This document shows positions 12,526 through 26,000 of a stretch of 64,000 nucleotides of DNA, in pieces. A program made the translations under genes and the position numbers. The notes under the pieces were generated by a model. That model saw nothing but the letters and a program-made list of their open reading frames with translations. It made no database searches and was not told where the DNA came from. Within the stretch, counting starts at the first letter, position 1, and every line of letters starts with the position of its first letter. Source of the stretch: Cheilinus undulatus (lineage: Eukaryota > Chordata > Actinopteri > Labriformes > Labridae); contig NW_024571696.1 in assembly GCF_018320785.1 (NCBI RefSeq), forward strand, positions 76,277 through 140,276, read 5' to 3'.

Positions 12526-12913
12526 AAAATAAAGAAGAAACTGAGACAACTTAGAGAAGACAACTATTGAAATCATTGCCAAAATGGGTTAAAAGTTGTA
12601 AATATTGGTGAAAATGTGATGAAAGAGACTAAATGAGTAGAAAATGATCAAAAGCTGTTAAAAAGTGATGAAAAATTTGTTCCAAAGTGGAAAAAATGGT
12701 AGATGTATAGCAAATGTGGTTAATAAGTGATGAAAAAATGTCTACAAGCATTAAGAAAGGGATAATGTCGCACAAATGAACAAATATTAGAAAAAAACTG
12801 GTTTAAAGTTGCAAAAAAAAAAAAAAAAAATCTGCAAAAATGTCCAGAAAAAGTGAAAAAGGGGTTCAAAAGTGACAAAAAATGACAAGAAACAGTGGTG
12901 ACAAGGGAAAATT
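12526..12913. repeat. Degenerate A-rich repeat
   Basis: Loosely repeating words such as AAAAGTGATGAAAA, AAAATGG and AAAAGTGACAAAAA. It resembles the reverse complement of 15160-15300 (TTTTGCCACTTTTTACCC type), suggesting two decayed copies of one low-complexity family. Confidence 0.4.
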
Positions 12914-14033
12914 TATCCATCCAAGCTCCATCCATCCATAATCCATCCATCAATCCATTCATTCATCATCCATCCATAATCCATCAATCATCCATCATCC
13001 ATTCATCCATCCATACATCATTCATCATCCATCCATGATCCATCCATCAGCCATCATCCATTCATCCATCCATCCATCATTCATCATCCATCCATCCATC
13101 CATGCATCCATCATCCATCCATCCATCCATCATCCATCATCCATTCATCCATCCATACATCATTCATCATCCATCCATGATCCATCCATCATCCATCATC
13201 CATTCATCCATCCATCCATCATTCATCATCCATCCATCCATCCATGCATCCATCATCCATCCATCCATCCATGCATCCATCATCCATTCATCCATCCATC
13301 CATCATTCATCATCCATCCATGATCCATCCATCATCCATCATCCATTCATCCATCATTCATCATCCATCCATGATCCATCCATCATCCATTCATCCATCC
13401 ATCCATCATTCATCATCCATCCATGATCCATACATCATTCATCATCCATCCATCCATCCATCCATGCATCCATCCATGCATCCATCATCCATTCATCCAT
13501 CCATCCATCATTCATCATCCATCCATGATCCATCCATCATCCATTCATCCATCCATCCATCATTCATCATCCATCCATGATCCATACATCATCCATTCAT
13601 CCATCCATCCATCATTCATCATCCATCCATCCATGCATCCATCATCCATTCATCCATCCATCCATCCATCATTCATCATCCATCCATGATCCATCCATCA
13701 TCCATTCATCCATCCATCATCCATTCATCCATCCATCCATGCATCCATCATCCATTCATCCATCCATCCATCCATCATTCATCATCCATCCATGATCCAT
13801 CCATCATCCATTCATCCATCCATCCATCCATCATTCATCATCCATCCATCCATCCATGCATCCATCATCCATCCATCCATCCATCCATCCATGCATCCAT
13901 CATCCATTCATCCATCCATCCATCATTCATCATCCATCCATCCATCATCCATTCATCCATCCATCCATCATTCATCATCCATCCATCCATCATCCATCAT
14001 CCATCCATCCATCCATCAGTACATCCATCCCCA
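12914..14033. repeat. ATCC-rich simple and compound repeat
   Basis: Long runs of CATC/CATT tetramers interspersed with CATCATCCATT, CCATGATCC and CCATGCATCC words, forming larger semi-regular blocks of some 50-110 bp. Open frames full of Ile-His-Pro-Ser appear in all plus frames and are by-products of the repeat. Confidence 0.97.
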
Positions 14034-17000
14034 GGTCAGAGGTCACTGTGACTCTAAATCTTGTGAGCTCAACATTTCAAAGATGCATACTGGGGTTTCT
14101 GTCAAATTCTGCTCCATCCTTCACACAGGCTGAAGGTTTTCACAGTTTTTCTTTATATGTCAAAGGTCACTGCTGTAGTTTTGTATTTCCTGAGGTCACA
14201 GTGACCTTTTACCACACTGTAGTGTTTAACAGTCATATTTAAAGCCTCGTCTTTGCCATGGCTCTATGTTTACCTCTTCCTGTGCAAATGATGTTCATTT
14301 CATGGATGAGTCTGACCTCTGTACACTATTTTTTTAGCTTTTATTTATGATGAGTTTTTTTCCCAGTCAAGTCTGAATGATAAGACAACATATACACCAG
14401 AGAGGTGGTAAAGAAATATCTGCAGCGTCAGTTCCACATCGGCTCATTTGCAGAGCCGCAGAGACTGAAATGAGTTGACACACCAAGATCTGAAGATTGG
14501 TCAACTTCCTGTGCATGCCTCCCACAGCTACAGAGATGACGCTGTCAGAGTCACAACAACACACACTTCATTTTCCTCTGCATCCACGGCAGATCATCAA
14601 GCAGGTAACAGTTCATTACTACCTTTAAATACCCAGCAGATCAGTCAAACAAATAGTGATGACAGGAGGAAACGCTCGTACGCCTGGATGTGTGATGTGT
14701 CTGTGCTTCTAACCTCTGTCAGTCCTTATATTCATTGATTTAAGCTCAGAAACTATTGTTCTTGTTTAAATTACATCAACACAGGAGGAGATATAGGACT
14801 GTTTTAACTGAAATGAACATTTCTTTATTTCTGTAGAACCAAAGAGAACAACTGTAGCTTTAACATCACTAATAAATGTTGAAACACAAATTGAACTCAG
14901 TCATAAAGTCACTGTTTGGTGCACAGAGGAAGTCCTGCTCCAACAGGAACTGAAGACAGCAGTGAGAAAACGCCTCTGTTCCTCTTAAACTCTCAGATAC
15001 TCTAGAGAAGAGTCAGCAGGCTGGCTGCAAGTGTACAGGAAGAGATGAGCTAGGAAGGGTGTGATTTTAGCACCTATTTAGGTGATACTTAATGTGTGGC
15101 TCTTTCATGTCTTCATTTTAAAAATTTTTCCACAGAAGAAATTAAAATGTTGAAACTTTTTTGCCCATTTTCACCATTTTTTGCCACTTTTTACCCATAT
15201 AAGCCACCTTTTGCCTTACTTTTTTGCTAATTTTTGCCACATTTTTTTTGTCAAATGTTTGCCACTTTTATCCCATTTTGCCCATTTAAGCTACCTTTGC
15301 AAATTTTGGAGGTTAAAAATCATACATGAATGAGAATACAAAAATATTTTTTTTGACTCAGTGAGGCCTGCAGGTCTGTTGATGTTGTCCTGGGTTCTTC
15401 TGGGACCTCCTGGATGAGTCATCCATGCGCTCTTACAGTCTTTTGGTAGGCTGGTCACTCCTGGGATGGTTTACCACTGTTCATGGTTTTCTTCATTTGT
15501 GGAAAATGACTCTGAGAGGTGGTAGGCTGGAGTCCAAAAGTCTTGGACATGTCTCACGAGTCATTAAATCAGAATTAGTGTGATGATCTGAAACATTTAA
15601 GTGTTGTGTTCAGTATCAAGCTTTTCTGTTCATTAAAACGTGACATCATCAGGAGGATGAAGGCACTGTTTCAGTCTCATAGATGAAACACTGTTGAAAG
15701 TGGCCCTCCTGGTTAATACTATTTCAGAATGTTGATGATGGGATGCCAGATTACTGTGGGTTATATGAGGTAAAGTGAGATATGTGTGACTAAAAATAGT
15801 CCAGTAGACTAGTTACAATGGTCAGAGCAGTATAAATGAAATGAGAGGATCAAACAGCAACTGAAATGAAACACCCTCCTCCCCCAGAGTGACCTAAAAA
15901 CCCACGTTTGCAGTTTCAGCAGAGTCACAACAAACCAAATGCCAACCTTCAAATCTGGGTCACGGTTATGATGGCGTAAAGGTCACAACACAGACCACCA
16001 CATGTCAAACTCTGTGACCTCCATTTACTGTCATAGGAACAAAATAAAACTTTCATTTTACTGAATCTCTACACAGCAAATTCCCAGAGTGACAAAAATG
16101 GGAGTTAAACCAAAAAGAGTGAAAGAGTTAGTTTCAGAGTACATTCATGCACTTAGACACCAGCCAGTGTTCAGCAATGCTCCTGTGCAATGTTAAAAAG
16201 TAGTTCATTCACATGGTGTTGAAAGCAGTGAATCAACACTGTTCCTGAGTTCATTCCCAACAGCTTTGTTGCCACGTCTCTACTGTCATTTCAGATCTGT
16301 CATTTCAGAGCAGAGTTTTCCCATCATGCATTGTGTGTTCAGATGTATTTCAGATGTTTGTAGGTGTATTTATATATGTTTAGATGTTGCATGTTGTACA
16401 GTTATCACTGCTGTGTTTCATTTATTCATGTTTCTGGTGTACTATTGTTGATTCTGATGTAAGACACATCTGCACCATGAGTGACACTGTCCACTGAGTT
16501 GCATACTTGCCACACGTGGCAAGGAGTGGTCAACTAAGAAGGACATTAAGCTGTCTGTCACTTACCATCCTGGTAAGAGCATGGCAGCTTAGCCACAATG
16601 ACCAATGAAAATTGGCAGGTTTGAGTGGCATGGTAGTGCTTCATCTGGTGGTGTTTAAAGTGGTCTAAAATATAACCTCTGTGCAAGAAGACATACAACA
16701 CTGTAAAGCATTAACGACTGAGTAAGAGTTCATGTAACTCAAAATGGGAGTTAATTTTACTCTTAGTGAGAGTAATATTTTAAGTTCCGTAAGAGTTTAT
16801 TTTAACTTCTGATAGGAGTTAAAAATCAACTCCCAGAAAAGAGTTACTTTGACTCGGCTCTAAAGTTTATTTGATTGTCTCACATCTACACTCAGATTGA
16901 GTTGATGTTAACTCACACAGAGTTTACTCCAGTGACCTGAATTTATTGTGGATGCCTGAAAAATAAATCTGTAATTTCACTGTCATAGTTCATGCTACTA

Positions 17001-17084
17001 CTAACTGTTTTACTGTTTTTTCAGTCACTCTTTTAGACAATTTATCTTTGTTTTCTGGTCAAACAAGGGATGTAACACTATTCC
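14034..17084. other. Non-coding with decayed repeats
   Basis: No gene supported. 15160-15300 is a TTTTGCCACTTTTT-type degenerate repeat. 16690-16930 is dense in GAGTTAA/TTAACTC words in both orientations, the look of a small worn DNA transposon; a related patch lies near 16075-16140. From 17041 the sequence approaches the satellite (ATAATGATCTATGTAATGTG), as if a degenerate edge unit. Confidence 0.45.
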
Positions 17085-20000
17085 ATAATGATCTATGTAA
17101 TGTGACAGTGTCAAAGACAGTGATCTGTGACATGTGACAGTGTCAAAGACAGTGATCTGTGACATGTGACAGTGTCAAAGACAGTCTTCTGTGACATGTG
17201 ACAGTGTCAAAGACAGTGATCTGTGACATGTGACAGTGTCAAAGACAGTGATCTGTGACATGTGACAGTGTCAAAGACAGTGATCTGTGACATGTGACAG
17301 TGTCAAAGACAGTCTTCTGTGACATGTGTCAGTGTCAAAGACAGTGATCTGTGACATGTGACAGTGTCAAAGACAGTGATCTGTGACATGTGACAGTGTA
17401 GAAGACAGTGATCTGTGACATGTGACAGTGTCAAAGACAGTGATCTGTGACATGTGACAGTGTCAAAGACAGTGATCTGTGACATGTGACAATGTCAAAG
17501 ACAGTGATCTGTGACATGTGACAGTGTCAAAGACAGTGATCTGTGACATGTGACAATGTGAAAGACAGTGATCTGTGACATGTGACAGTGTCAAAGACAG
17601 TGATCGATGACATGTGACAGTGTCAAAGACAGTGATCTGTGACATGTGACAGTGTCAAAGACAGTGATCTGTGACATGTGACAGTTTCAACGACAGTGAT
17701 CTGTGACATGTGACAGTTTCAACGACAGTGATCTGTGACATGTGACAGTGTCAAAGACAGTGATCTGTGACATGTGACAATGTCAAAGACAGTGATCTGT
17801 GACATGTGACAGTGTAGAAGACAGTGATCTGTGACATGTGACAGTGTCAAAGACAGTGATCTGTGACATGTGACAGTGTCAAAGACAGTGATCTGTGACA
17901 TGTGACAGTGTCAAAGACAGTGATCTGTGACATGTGACAATGTGAAAGACAGTGATCTGTGACATGTGACAGTGTCAAAGACAGTGATCGCTGACATGTG
18001 ACAGTGTCAAAGACAGTGATCTGTGACATGTGACAGTGTCAAAGACAGTGATCTGTGATATGTGACAGTGTCAAAGACAGTGATCTGTGACATGTGACAG
18101 TTTCAACGACAGTGATCTGTGACATGTGACAGTGTCAAAGACAATGATCTGTGACATGTGACAATGTCAAAGACAGTGATCTGTGACATGTGACAGTTTC
18201 AATGACAGTGATCTGTGACATGTGACAGTGTCAAAGACAATGATCTGTGACATGTGACAATGTCAAAGACAGTGATCTGTGACATGTGACAGTGTCAAAA
18301 AGAGTGATCTGTGACATGTGACAGTGTCAAAGACAGTGATCTGTGACATGTGACAGTGTCAAAGACAGTGATCTGTGACATGTGACAGTTTCAACGACAG
18401 TGATCTGTGACATGTGACAGTGTCAAAGACAGTGATCTGTGACATGTGACAGTTTCAACGACAGTGATCTGTGACATGTGACAGTGTCAAAGACAGTGAT
18501 CTGTGACATGTGACAGTGTCAAAGACAGTGATCTGTGACATGTGACAGTGTCAAAGACAGTGATCTGTGACATGTGACAGTGTCAAAGACAGTGATCTGT
18601 GACATGTGACAGTGTCAAAGACAGTGATCTGTGACATGTGACAGTGTCAAAGACAGTGATCTGTGACATGTGACAGTGTCAAAGACAGTGATCTGTGACA
18701 TGTGACAATGTCAAAGACAGTGATCTGTGACATGTGACAGTGTCAAAGACAGTGATCTGTGACATATGACAATGTGAAAGACAGTGATCTGTGACATATG
18801 ACAATGTGAAAGACAGTGATCTGTGACATGTGACAGTGTCAAAGACAGTGATCGCTGACATGTGACAGTGTCAAAGACAGTGATCTGTGACATGTGACAG
18901 TGTCAAAGACAGTGATCTGTGATATGTGACAGTGTCAAAGACAGTGATCTGTGACATGTGACAGTGTCAAAGACAGTGATCTGTGACATGTGACAGTGTA
19001 GAAGACAGTGATCTGTGACATGTGACAGTGTCAAAGACAGTGATCTGTGACATGTGACAGTGTCAAAGACAGTGATCGATGACATGTGACAGTGTCAAAG
19101 ACAGTGATCTGTGACATGTGATAGTGTCAAAGACAGTGATCTGTGACATGTGACAGTTTCAACGACAGTGATCTGTGACTTGTGACAGTTTCAACGACAG
19201 TGATCTGTGACATGTGACAGTGTCAAAGACAGTGATCTGTGACATGTGACAATGTCAAAGACAGTGATCTGTGACATGTGACAGTGTAGAAGACAGTGAT
19301 CTGTGACATGTGACAGTGTCAAAGACAGTGATCTGTGACATGTGACAGTGTCAAAGACAGTGATCTGTGATATGTGACAGTGTCAAAGACAGTGATCTGT
19401 GACATGTGACAGTTTCAACGACAGTGATCTGTGACATGTGACGGTGTCAAAGACAATGATCTGTGACATGTGACAATGTCAAAGACAGTGATCTGTGACT
19501 TGTGACAGTGTCAAAGACAGTGATCTGTGACATGTGACAGTGTAGAAGACAGTGATCTGTGACATGTGACAGTGTCAAAGACAGTGATCTGTGACATGTG
19601 ACAGTGTCAAAGACAGTGATCTGTGACATGTGACAGTGTCAAAGACAGTGATCTGTGACATGTGACAGTGTCAAAGACAGTGATCTGTGACATGTGACAG
19701 TGTCAAAGACAGTAATCTGTGACATGTGACAGTGTCAAAGACAGTGATCTGTGACATGTGACAGTGTAGAAGACAGTGATCTGTGACATGTGACAGTGTC
19801 AAAGACAGTGATCTGTGACATGTGACAGTGTCAAAGACAGTGATCTGTGACATGTGACAGTGTCAAAGACAGTGATCTGTGACATGTGACAGTGTCAAAG
19901 ACAGTGATCTGTGACATGTGACAGTGTAGAAGACAGTGATCTGTGACATGTGACAGTGTCAAAGACAGTGATCTGTGACATGTGACAGTGTCAAAGACAG

Positions 20001-23000
20001 TGATCTGTGACATGTGACAATGTGAAAGACAGTGATCTGTGACATGTGACAGTGTCAAAGACAGTGATCTGTGACATGTGACAGTGTCAAAGACAGTGAT
20101 CTGTGACATGTGACAGTGTCAAAGACAGTGATCTGTGATATGTTACAGTGTCAAAGACAGTGATCTGTGACATGTGACAGTGTCAACGACAGTGATCTGT
20201 GACATGTGACAGTGTCAAAGACAATGATCTGTGACATGTGACAATGTCAAAGACAGTGATCTGTGACTTGTGACAGTGTCAAAGACAGTGATCTGTGACA
20301 TGTGACAGTGTCAAAGACAGTGATCTGTGACATGTGACAGTGTCAAAGACAGTGATCTGTGACATGTGACAGTTTCAACGACAGTGATCTGTGACATGTG
20401 ACAGTGTCAAAGACAGTGATCTGTGACATGTGACAGTGTCAAAGACAGTGATCTGTGACATGTGACAGTGTCAAAGACAGTGATCTGTGACATGTGACAG
20501 TGTCAAAGACAGTGATCTGTGACATGTGACAGTGTCAAAGACAGTAATCTGTGACATGTGACAGTGTCAAAGACAGTGATCTGTGACATGTGACAGTGTC
20601 AAAGACAGTGATCTGTGACATGTGACAGTGTCAAAGACAGTGATCTGTGACATGTGACAGTGTAGAAGACAGTGATCTGTGACATGTGACAGTGTCAAAG
20701 ACAGTGATCTGTGACATGTGACAGTGTCAAAGACAGTGATCTGTGACATGTGACAATATCAAAGACAGTTATCTGTGACATGTGACAGTGTCAAAGACAG
20801 TGATCTGTGACATGTGACAATGTGAAAGACAGTGATCTGTGACATGTGACAGTGTCAAAGACAGTGATCTGTGACATGTGACAGTGTCAAAGACAATGAT
20901 CTGTGACATGTGACAATGTCAAAGACAGTGATCTGTGACATGTGACAGTGTCAAAGACAGTGATCTGTGACATGTGACAATGTGAAAGACAGTGATCTGT
21001 GACATGTGACAGTGTCAAAGACAGTGATCGATGACATGTGACAGTGTCAAAGACAGTGATCTGTGACATGTGACAGTGTCAAAGACAGTGATCTGTGACA
21101 CGTGACAGTTTCAACGACAGTGATCTGTGACATGTGACAGTTTCAACGACAGTGATCTGTGACATGTGACAGTGTCAAAGACAGTGATCTGTGACATGTG
21201 ACAATGTCAAAGACAGTGATCTGTGACATGTGACAGTGTCAAAGACAGTGATCTGTGACATGTGACAGTGTCAAAGACAGTGATCTGTGACATGTGACAG
21301 TGTCAAAGACAGTGATCTGTGACATGTGACAGTGTCAAAGACAGTGATCTGTGACATGTGACAGTGTCAAAGACAGTGATCTGTGACATGTGACAGTGTC
21401 AAAGACAGTGATCTGTGACATGTGACAGTGTCAAAGACAGTGATCTGTGACATGTGACAGTGTCAAAGACAGTGATCTGTGATATGTGACAGTGTCAAAG
21501 ACAGTGATCTGTGACATGTGACAGTGTCAAAGACAGTGATCTGTGACATGTGACAGTGTCAAAGACAATGATCTGTGACATGTGACAATGTCAAAGACAG
21601 TGATCTGTGACTTGTGACAGTGTCAAAGACAGTGATCTGTGACATGTGACAGTGTCAAAGACAGTGATCTGTGACATGTGACAGTGTCAAAGACAGTGAT
21701 CTGTGACATGTGACAGTTTCAACGACAGTGATCTGTGACATGTGACAGTTTCAACGACAGTGATCTGTGACATGTGACAGTGTCAAAGACAGTGATCTGT
21801 GACATGTGACAGTGTCAAAGACAGTGATCTGTGACATGTGACAGTGTCAAAGACAGTGATCTGTGACATGTGACAGTGTCAAAGACAGTGATCTGTGACA
21901 TGTGACAGTGTAGAAGACAGTGATCTGTGACATGTGACAGTGTAGAAGACAGTGATCTGTGACATGTGACAGTGTAAAAGACAGTAATCTGTGACATGTG
22001 ACAGTGTCAAAGACAGTGATCTGTGACATGTGACAGTGTAGAAAACAGTGATCTGTGACATGTGACAGTGTCAAAGACAGTGATCTATGACATGTGACAG
22101 TGTCAAAGACAGTGATCTGTGACATGTGACAATGTCAAAGACAGTGATCTGTGACATGTGACAGTGTCAAAGACAGTGATCTGTGACATGTGACAATGTC
22201 AAAGACAGTGATCTGTGACATGTGACAGTGTAGAAGACAGTGATCTGTGACATGTGACAGTTTCAACGACAGTGATCTGTGACATGTGACAGTTTCAACG
22301 ACAGTGATCTGTGACATGTGACAGTGTCAAAGACAGTGATCGATGACATGTGACAATGTCAAAGACAGTGATCTGTGACATGTGACAGTGTAGAAGACAG
22401 TGATCTGTGACATGTGACAGTGTCAAAGACAGTGATCTGTGACATGTGACAGTGTCAAAGACAGTGATCTGTGACATGTGACAGTGTCAAAGACAGTGAT
22501 CTGTGACATGTGACAGTGTCAAAGACAGTGATCTGTGACATGTGACAATGTCAAAGACAGTGATCTGTGACATGCGACAGTGTCAAAGACAGTGATCTGT
22601 GACATGTGACAGTTTCAACGACAGTGATCTGTGACATGTGACAGTGTCAAAGACAGTGATCTGTGACATGTGACAGTGTCAAAGACAGTGATCTGTGACA
22701 TGTGACAGTGTCAAAGACAGTGATCTGTGACATGTGACAATGTCAAAGACAGTGATCTGTGACATGTGACAGTGTAGAAGACAGTGATCTGTGACATGTG
22801 ACAGTGTCAAAGACAGTGATCTGTGACATGTGACAGTGTCAAAGACAGTGATCTGTGACATGTGACAGTGTCAAAGACAGTGATCTGTGACATGTGACAG
22901 TGTCAAAGACAGTGATCTGTGACATGTGACAATGTGAAAGACAGTGATCTGTGACATGTGACAGTGTCAAAGACAGTGATCGCTGACATGTGACAGTGTC

Positions 23001-26000
23001 AGAGACAGTGATCTGTGACATGTGACAGTGTCAAAGACAGTGATCTGTGATATGTGACAGTTTCAACGACAGTGATCTGTGACATGTGACAGTGTCAAAG
23101 ACAATGATCTGTGACATGTGACAATGTCAAAGACAGTGATCTGTGACTTGTGACAGTGTCAAAGACAGTGATCTGTGACATGTGACAGTGTCAAAGACAG
23201 TGATCTGTGACATGTGACAGTGTCAAAGACAGTGATCTGTGACATGTGACAGTGTAGAAGACAGTGATCTGTGACATGTGACAGTGTCAAAAAGAGTGAT
23301 CTGTGACATGTGACAGTGTCAAAGACAGTGATCTGTGACATGTGACAGTGTCAAAGACAGTGATCTGTGACATGTGACAGTGTCAAAGACAGTGACCTTT
23401 GACATGTGACAGTGTCAAAGACTGTGATCTGTGACATGTGACAGTGTCAAAGACAGTGATCTGTGACATGTGACAGTGTCAAAGACAGTGATCTGTGACA
23501 TGTGACAGTGTCAAAGACAGTGATCTGTGACATGTGACAGTGTAGAAGACAGTGATCTGTGACATGTGACAGTGTCAAAGACAGTGATCTGTGACATGTG
23601 ACAGTTTCAACGACAGTGATCTGTGACATGTGACAGTTTCAACGACAGTGATCTGTGACATGTGACAGTGTCAAAGACAATGATCTGTGACATGTGACAA
23701 TGTCAAAGACAGTGATCTGTGACTTGTGACAGTGTCAAAGACAGTGATCTGTGACATGTGACAGTGTCAAAGACAGTGATCTGTGACATGTGACAGTGTC
23801 AAAGACAGTGATCTGTGACATGTGACAGTTTCAACGACAGTGATCTGTGACATGTGACAGTGTCAAAGACAGTGATCTGTGACATGTGACAGTTTCAACG
23901 ACAGTGATCTGTGACATGTGACAGTGTCAAAGACAGTGATCTGTGACATGTGACAGTGTCAAAGACAGTGATCTGTGACATGTGACAATGTGAAAGACAG
24001 TGATCTGTGACATGTGACAGTGTCAAAGACAGTGATCTGTGACATGTGACAGTGTCAAAGACAGTGATCTGTGACATGTGACAGTTTCAACGACAGTGAT
24101 CTGTGACATGTGACAGTTTCAACGACAGTGATCTGTGACATGTGACAGTGTCAAAGACAGTGATCTGTGACATGTGACAATGTCAAAGACAGTGATCTGT
24201 GACATGTGACAGTGTCAAAGACAGTGATCTGTGACATGTGACAGTGTCAAAGACAGTGATCTGTGACATGTGACAGTGTCAAAGACAGTGATCTGTGACA
24301 TGTGACAGTGTCAAAGACAGTGATCTGTGACATGTGACAGTGTCAAAGACAGTGATCTGTGACATGTGACAGTTTCAACGACAGTGATCTGTGACATGTG
24401 ACAGTGTCAAAGACAGTGATCTGTGACATGTGACAGTGTCAAAGACAGTGATCTGTGACATGTGACAGTGTCAAAGACAGTGATCTGTGACATGTGACAG
24501 TGTCAAAGACAGTGATCTGTGACATGTGACAGTGTCAAAGACAGTGATCTGTGACATGTGACAGTGTCAAAGACAGTGATCTGTGACATGTGACAGTGTC
24601 AAAGACAGTGATCTGTGACATGTGACAATGTCAAAGACAGTGATCTGTGACATGTGACAGTGTCAAAGACAGTGATCTGTGACATGTGACAGTGTCAAAG
24701 ACAGTGATCTGTGACATGTGACAGTGTGAAAGACAGTGATCTGTGACATGTGACAGTTTCAAAGACAGTGATCTGTGACATGTGACAGTGTCAAAGACAG
24801 TGATCTGTGACATGTGACAGTGTCAAAGACAATGATCTGTGACATGTGACAATGTCAAAGACAGTGATCTGTGACTTGTGACAGTGTCAAAGACAGTGAT
24901 CTGTGACATGTGACAGTGTCAAAGACAGTGATCTGTGACATGTGACAGTGTCAAAGACAGTGATCTGTGACATGTGACAGTTTCAACGACAGTGATCTGT
25001 GACATGTGACAGTGTCAAAGACAGTGATCTGTGACATGTGACAGTTTCAACGACAGTGATCTGTGACATGTGACAGTGTCAAAGACAGTGATCTGTGACA
25101 TGTGACAGTGTCAAAGACAGTGATCTGTGACATGTGACAGTGTCAAAGACAGTGATCTGTGACATGTGACAGTGTCAAAGACAGTGATCTGTGACATGTG
25201 ACAGTGTCAAAGACAGTGATCTGTGACATGTGACAGTGTCAAAGACAGTGATCTGTGACATGTGACAGTGTCAAAGACAGTGATCTGTGACATGTGACAA
25301 TGTCAAAGACAGTGATCTGTGACATGTGACAGTGTCAAAGACAGTGATCTGTGACATGTGACAGTTTCAACGACAGTGATCTGTGACATGTGACAGTGTC
25401 AAAGACAGTGATCTGTGACATGTGACAGTGTCAAAGACAGTGATCTGTGACATGTGACAGTGTCAAAGACAGTGATCTGTGACATGTGACAATGTCAAAG
25501 ACAGTGATCTGTGACATGTGACAGTGTCAAAGACAGTGATCTGTGACATGTGACAGTGTCAAAGACAGTGATCTGTGACATGTGACAGTGTCAAAGACAG
25601 TGATCTGTGACATGTGACAGTGTCAAAGACAGTGATCTGTGACATGTGACAGTGTCAAAGACAGTGATCTGTGACATGTGACAATGTCAAAGACAGTGAT
25701 CTGTGACATGTGACAGTGTCAAAGACAGTGATCTGTGACATGTGACAGTGTCAAAGACAGTGATCTGTGACATGTGACAGTGTCAAAGACAGTGATCTGT
25801 GACATGTGACAGTTTCAACGACAGTGATCTGTGACATGTGACAGTGTCAAAGACAGTGATCTGTGACATGTGACAGTGTCAAAGACAGTGATCTGTGACA
25901 TGTGACAGTGTCAAAGACAGTGATCTGTGACATGTGACAGTGTCAAAGACAGTGATCTGTGACATGTGACAGTGTCAAAGACAGTGATCTGTGACATGTG

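Noticed and set aside
13035..14242. Ile-His-Pro-Ser repeat proteins
   Set aside because: Translations of CATC/CATT tetramer runs; every plus frame gives much the same product.
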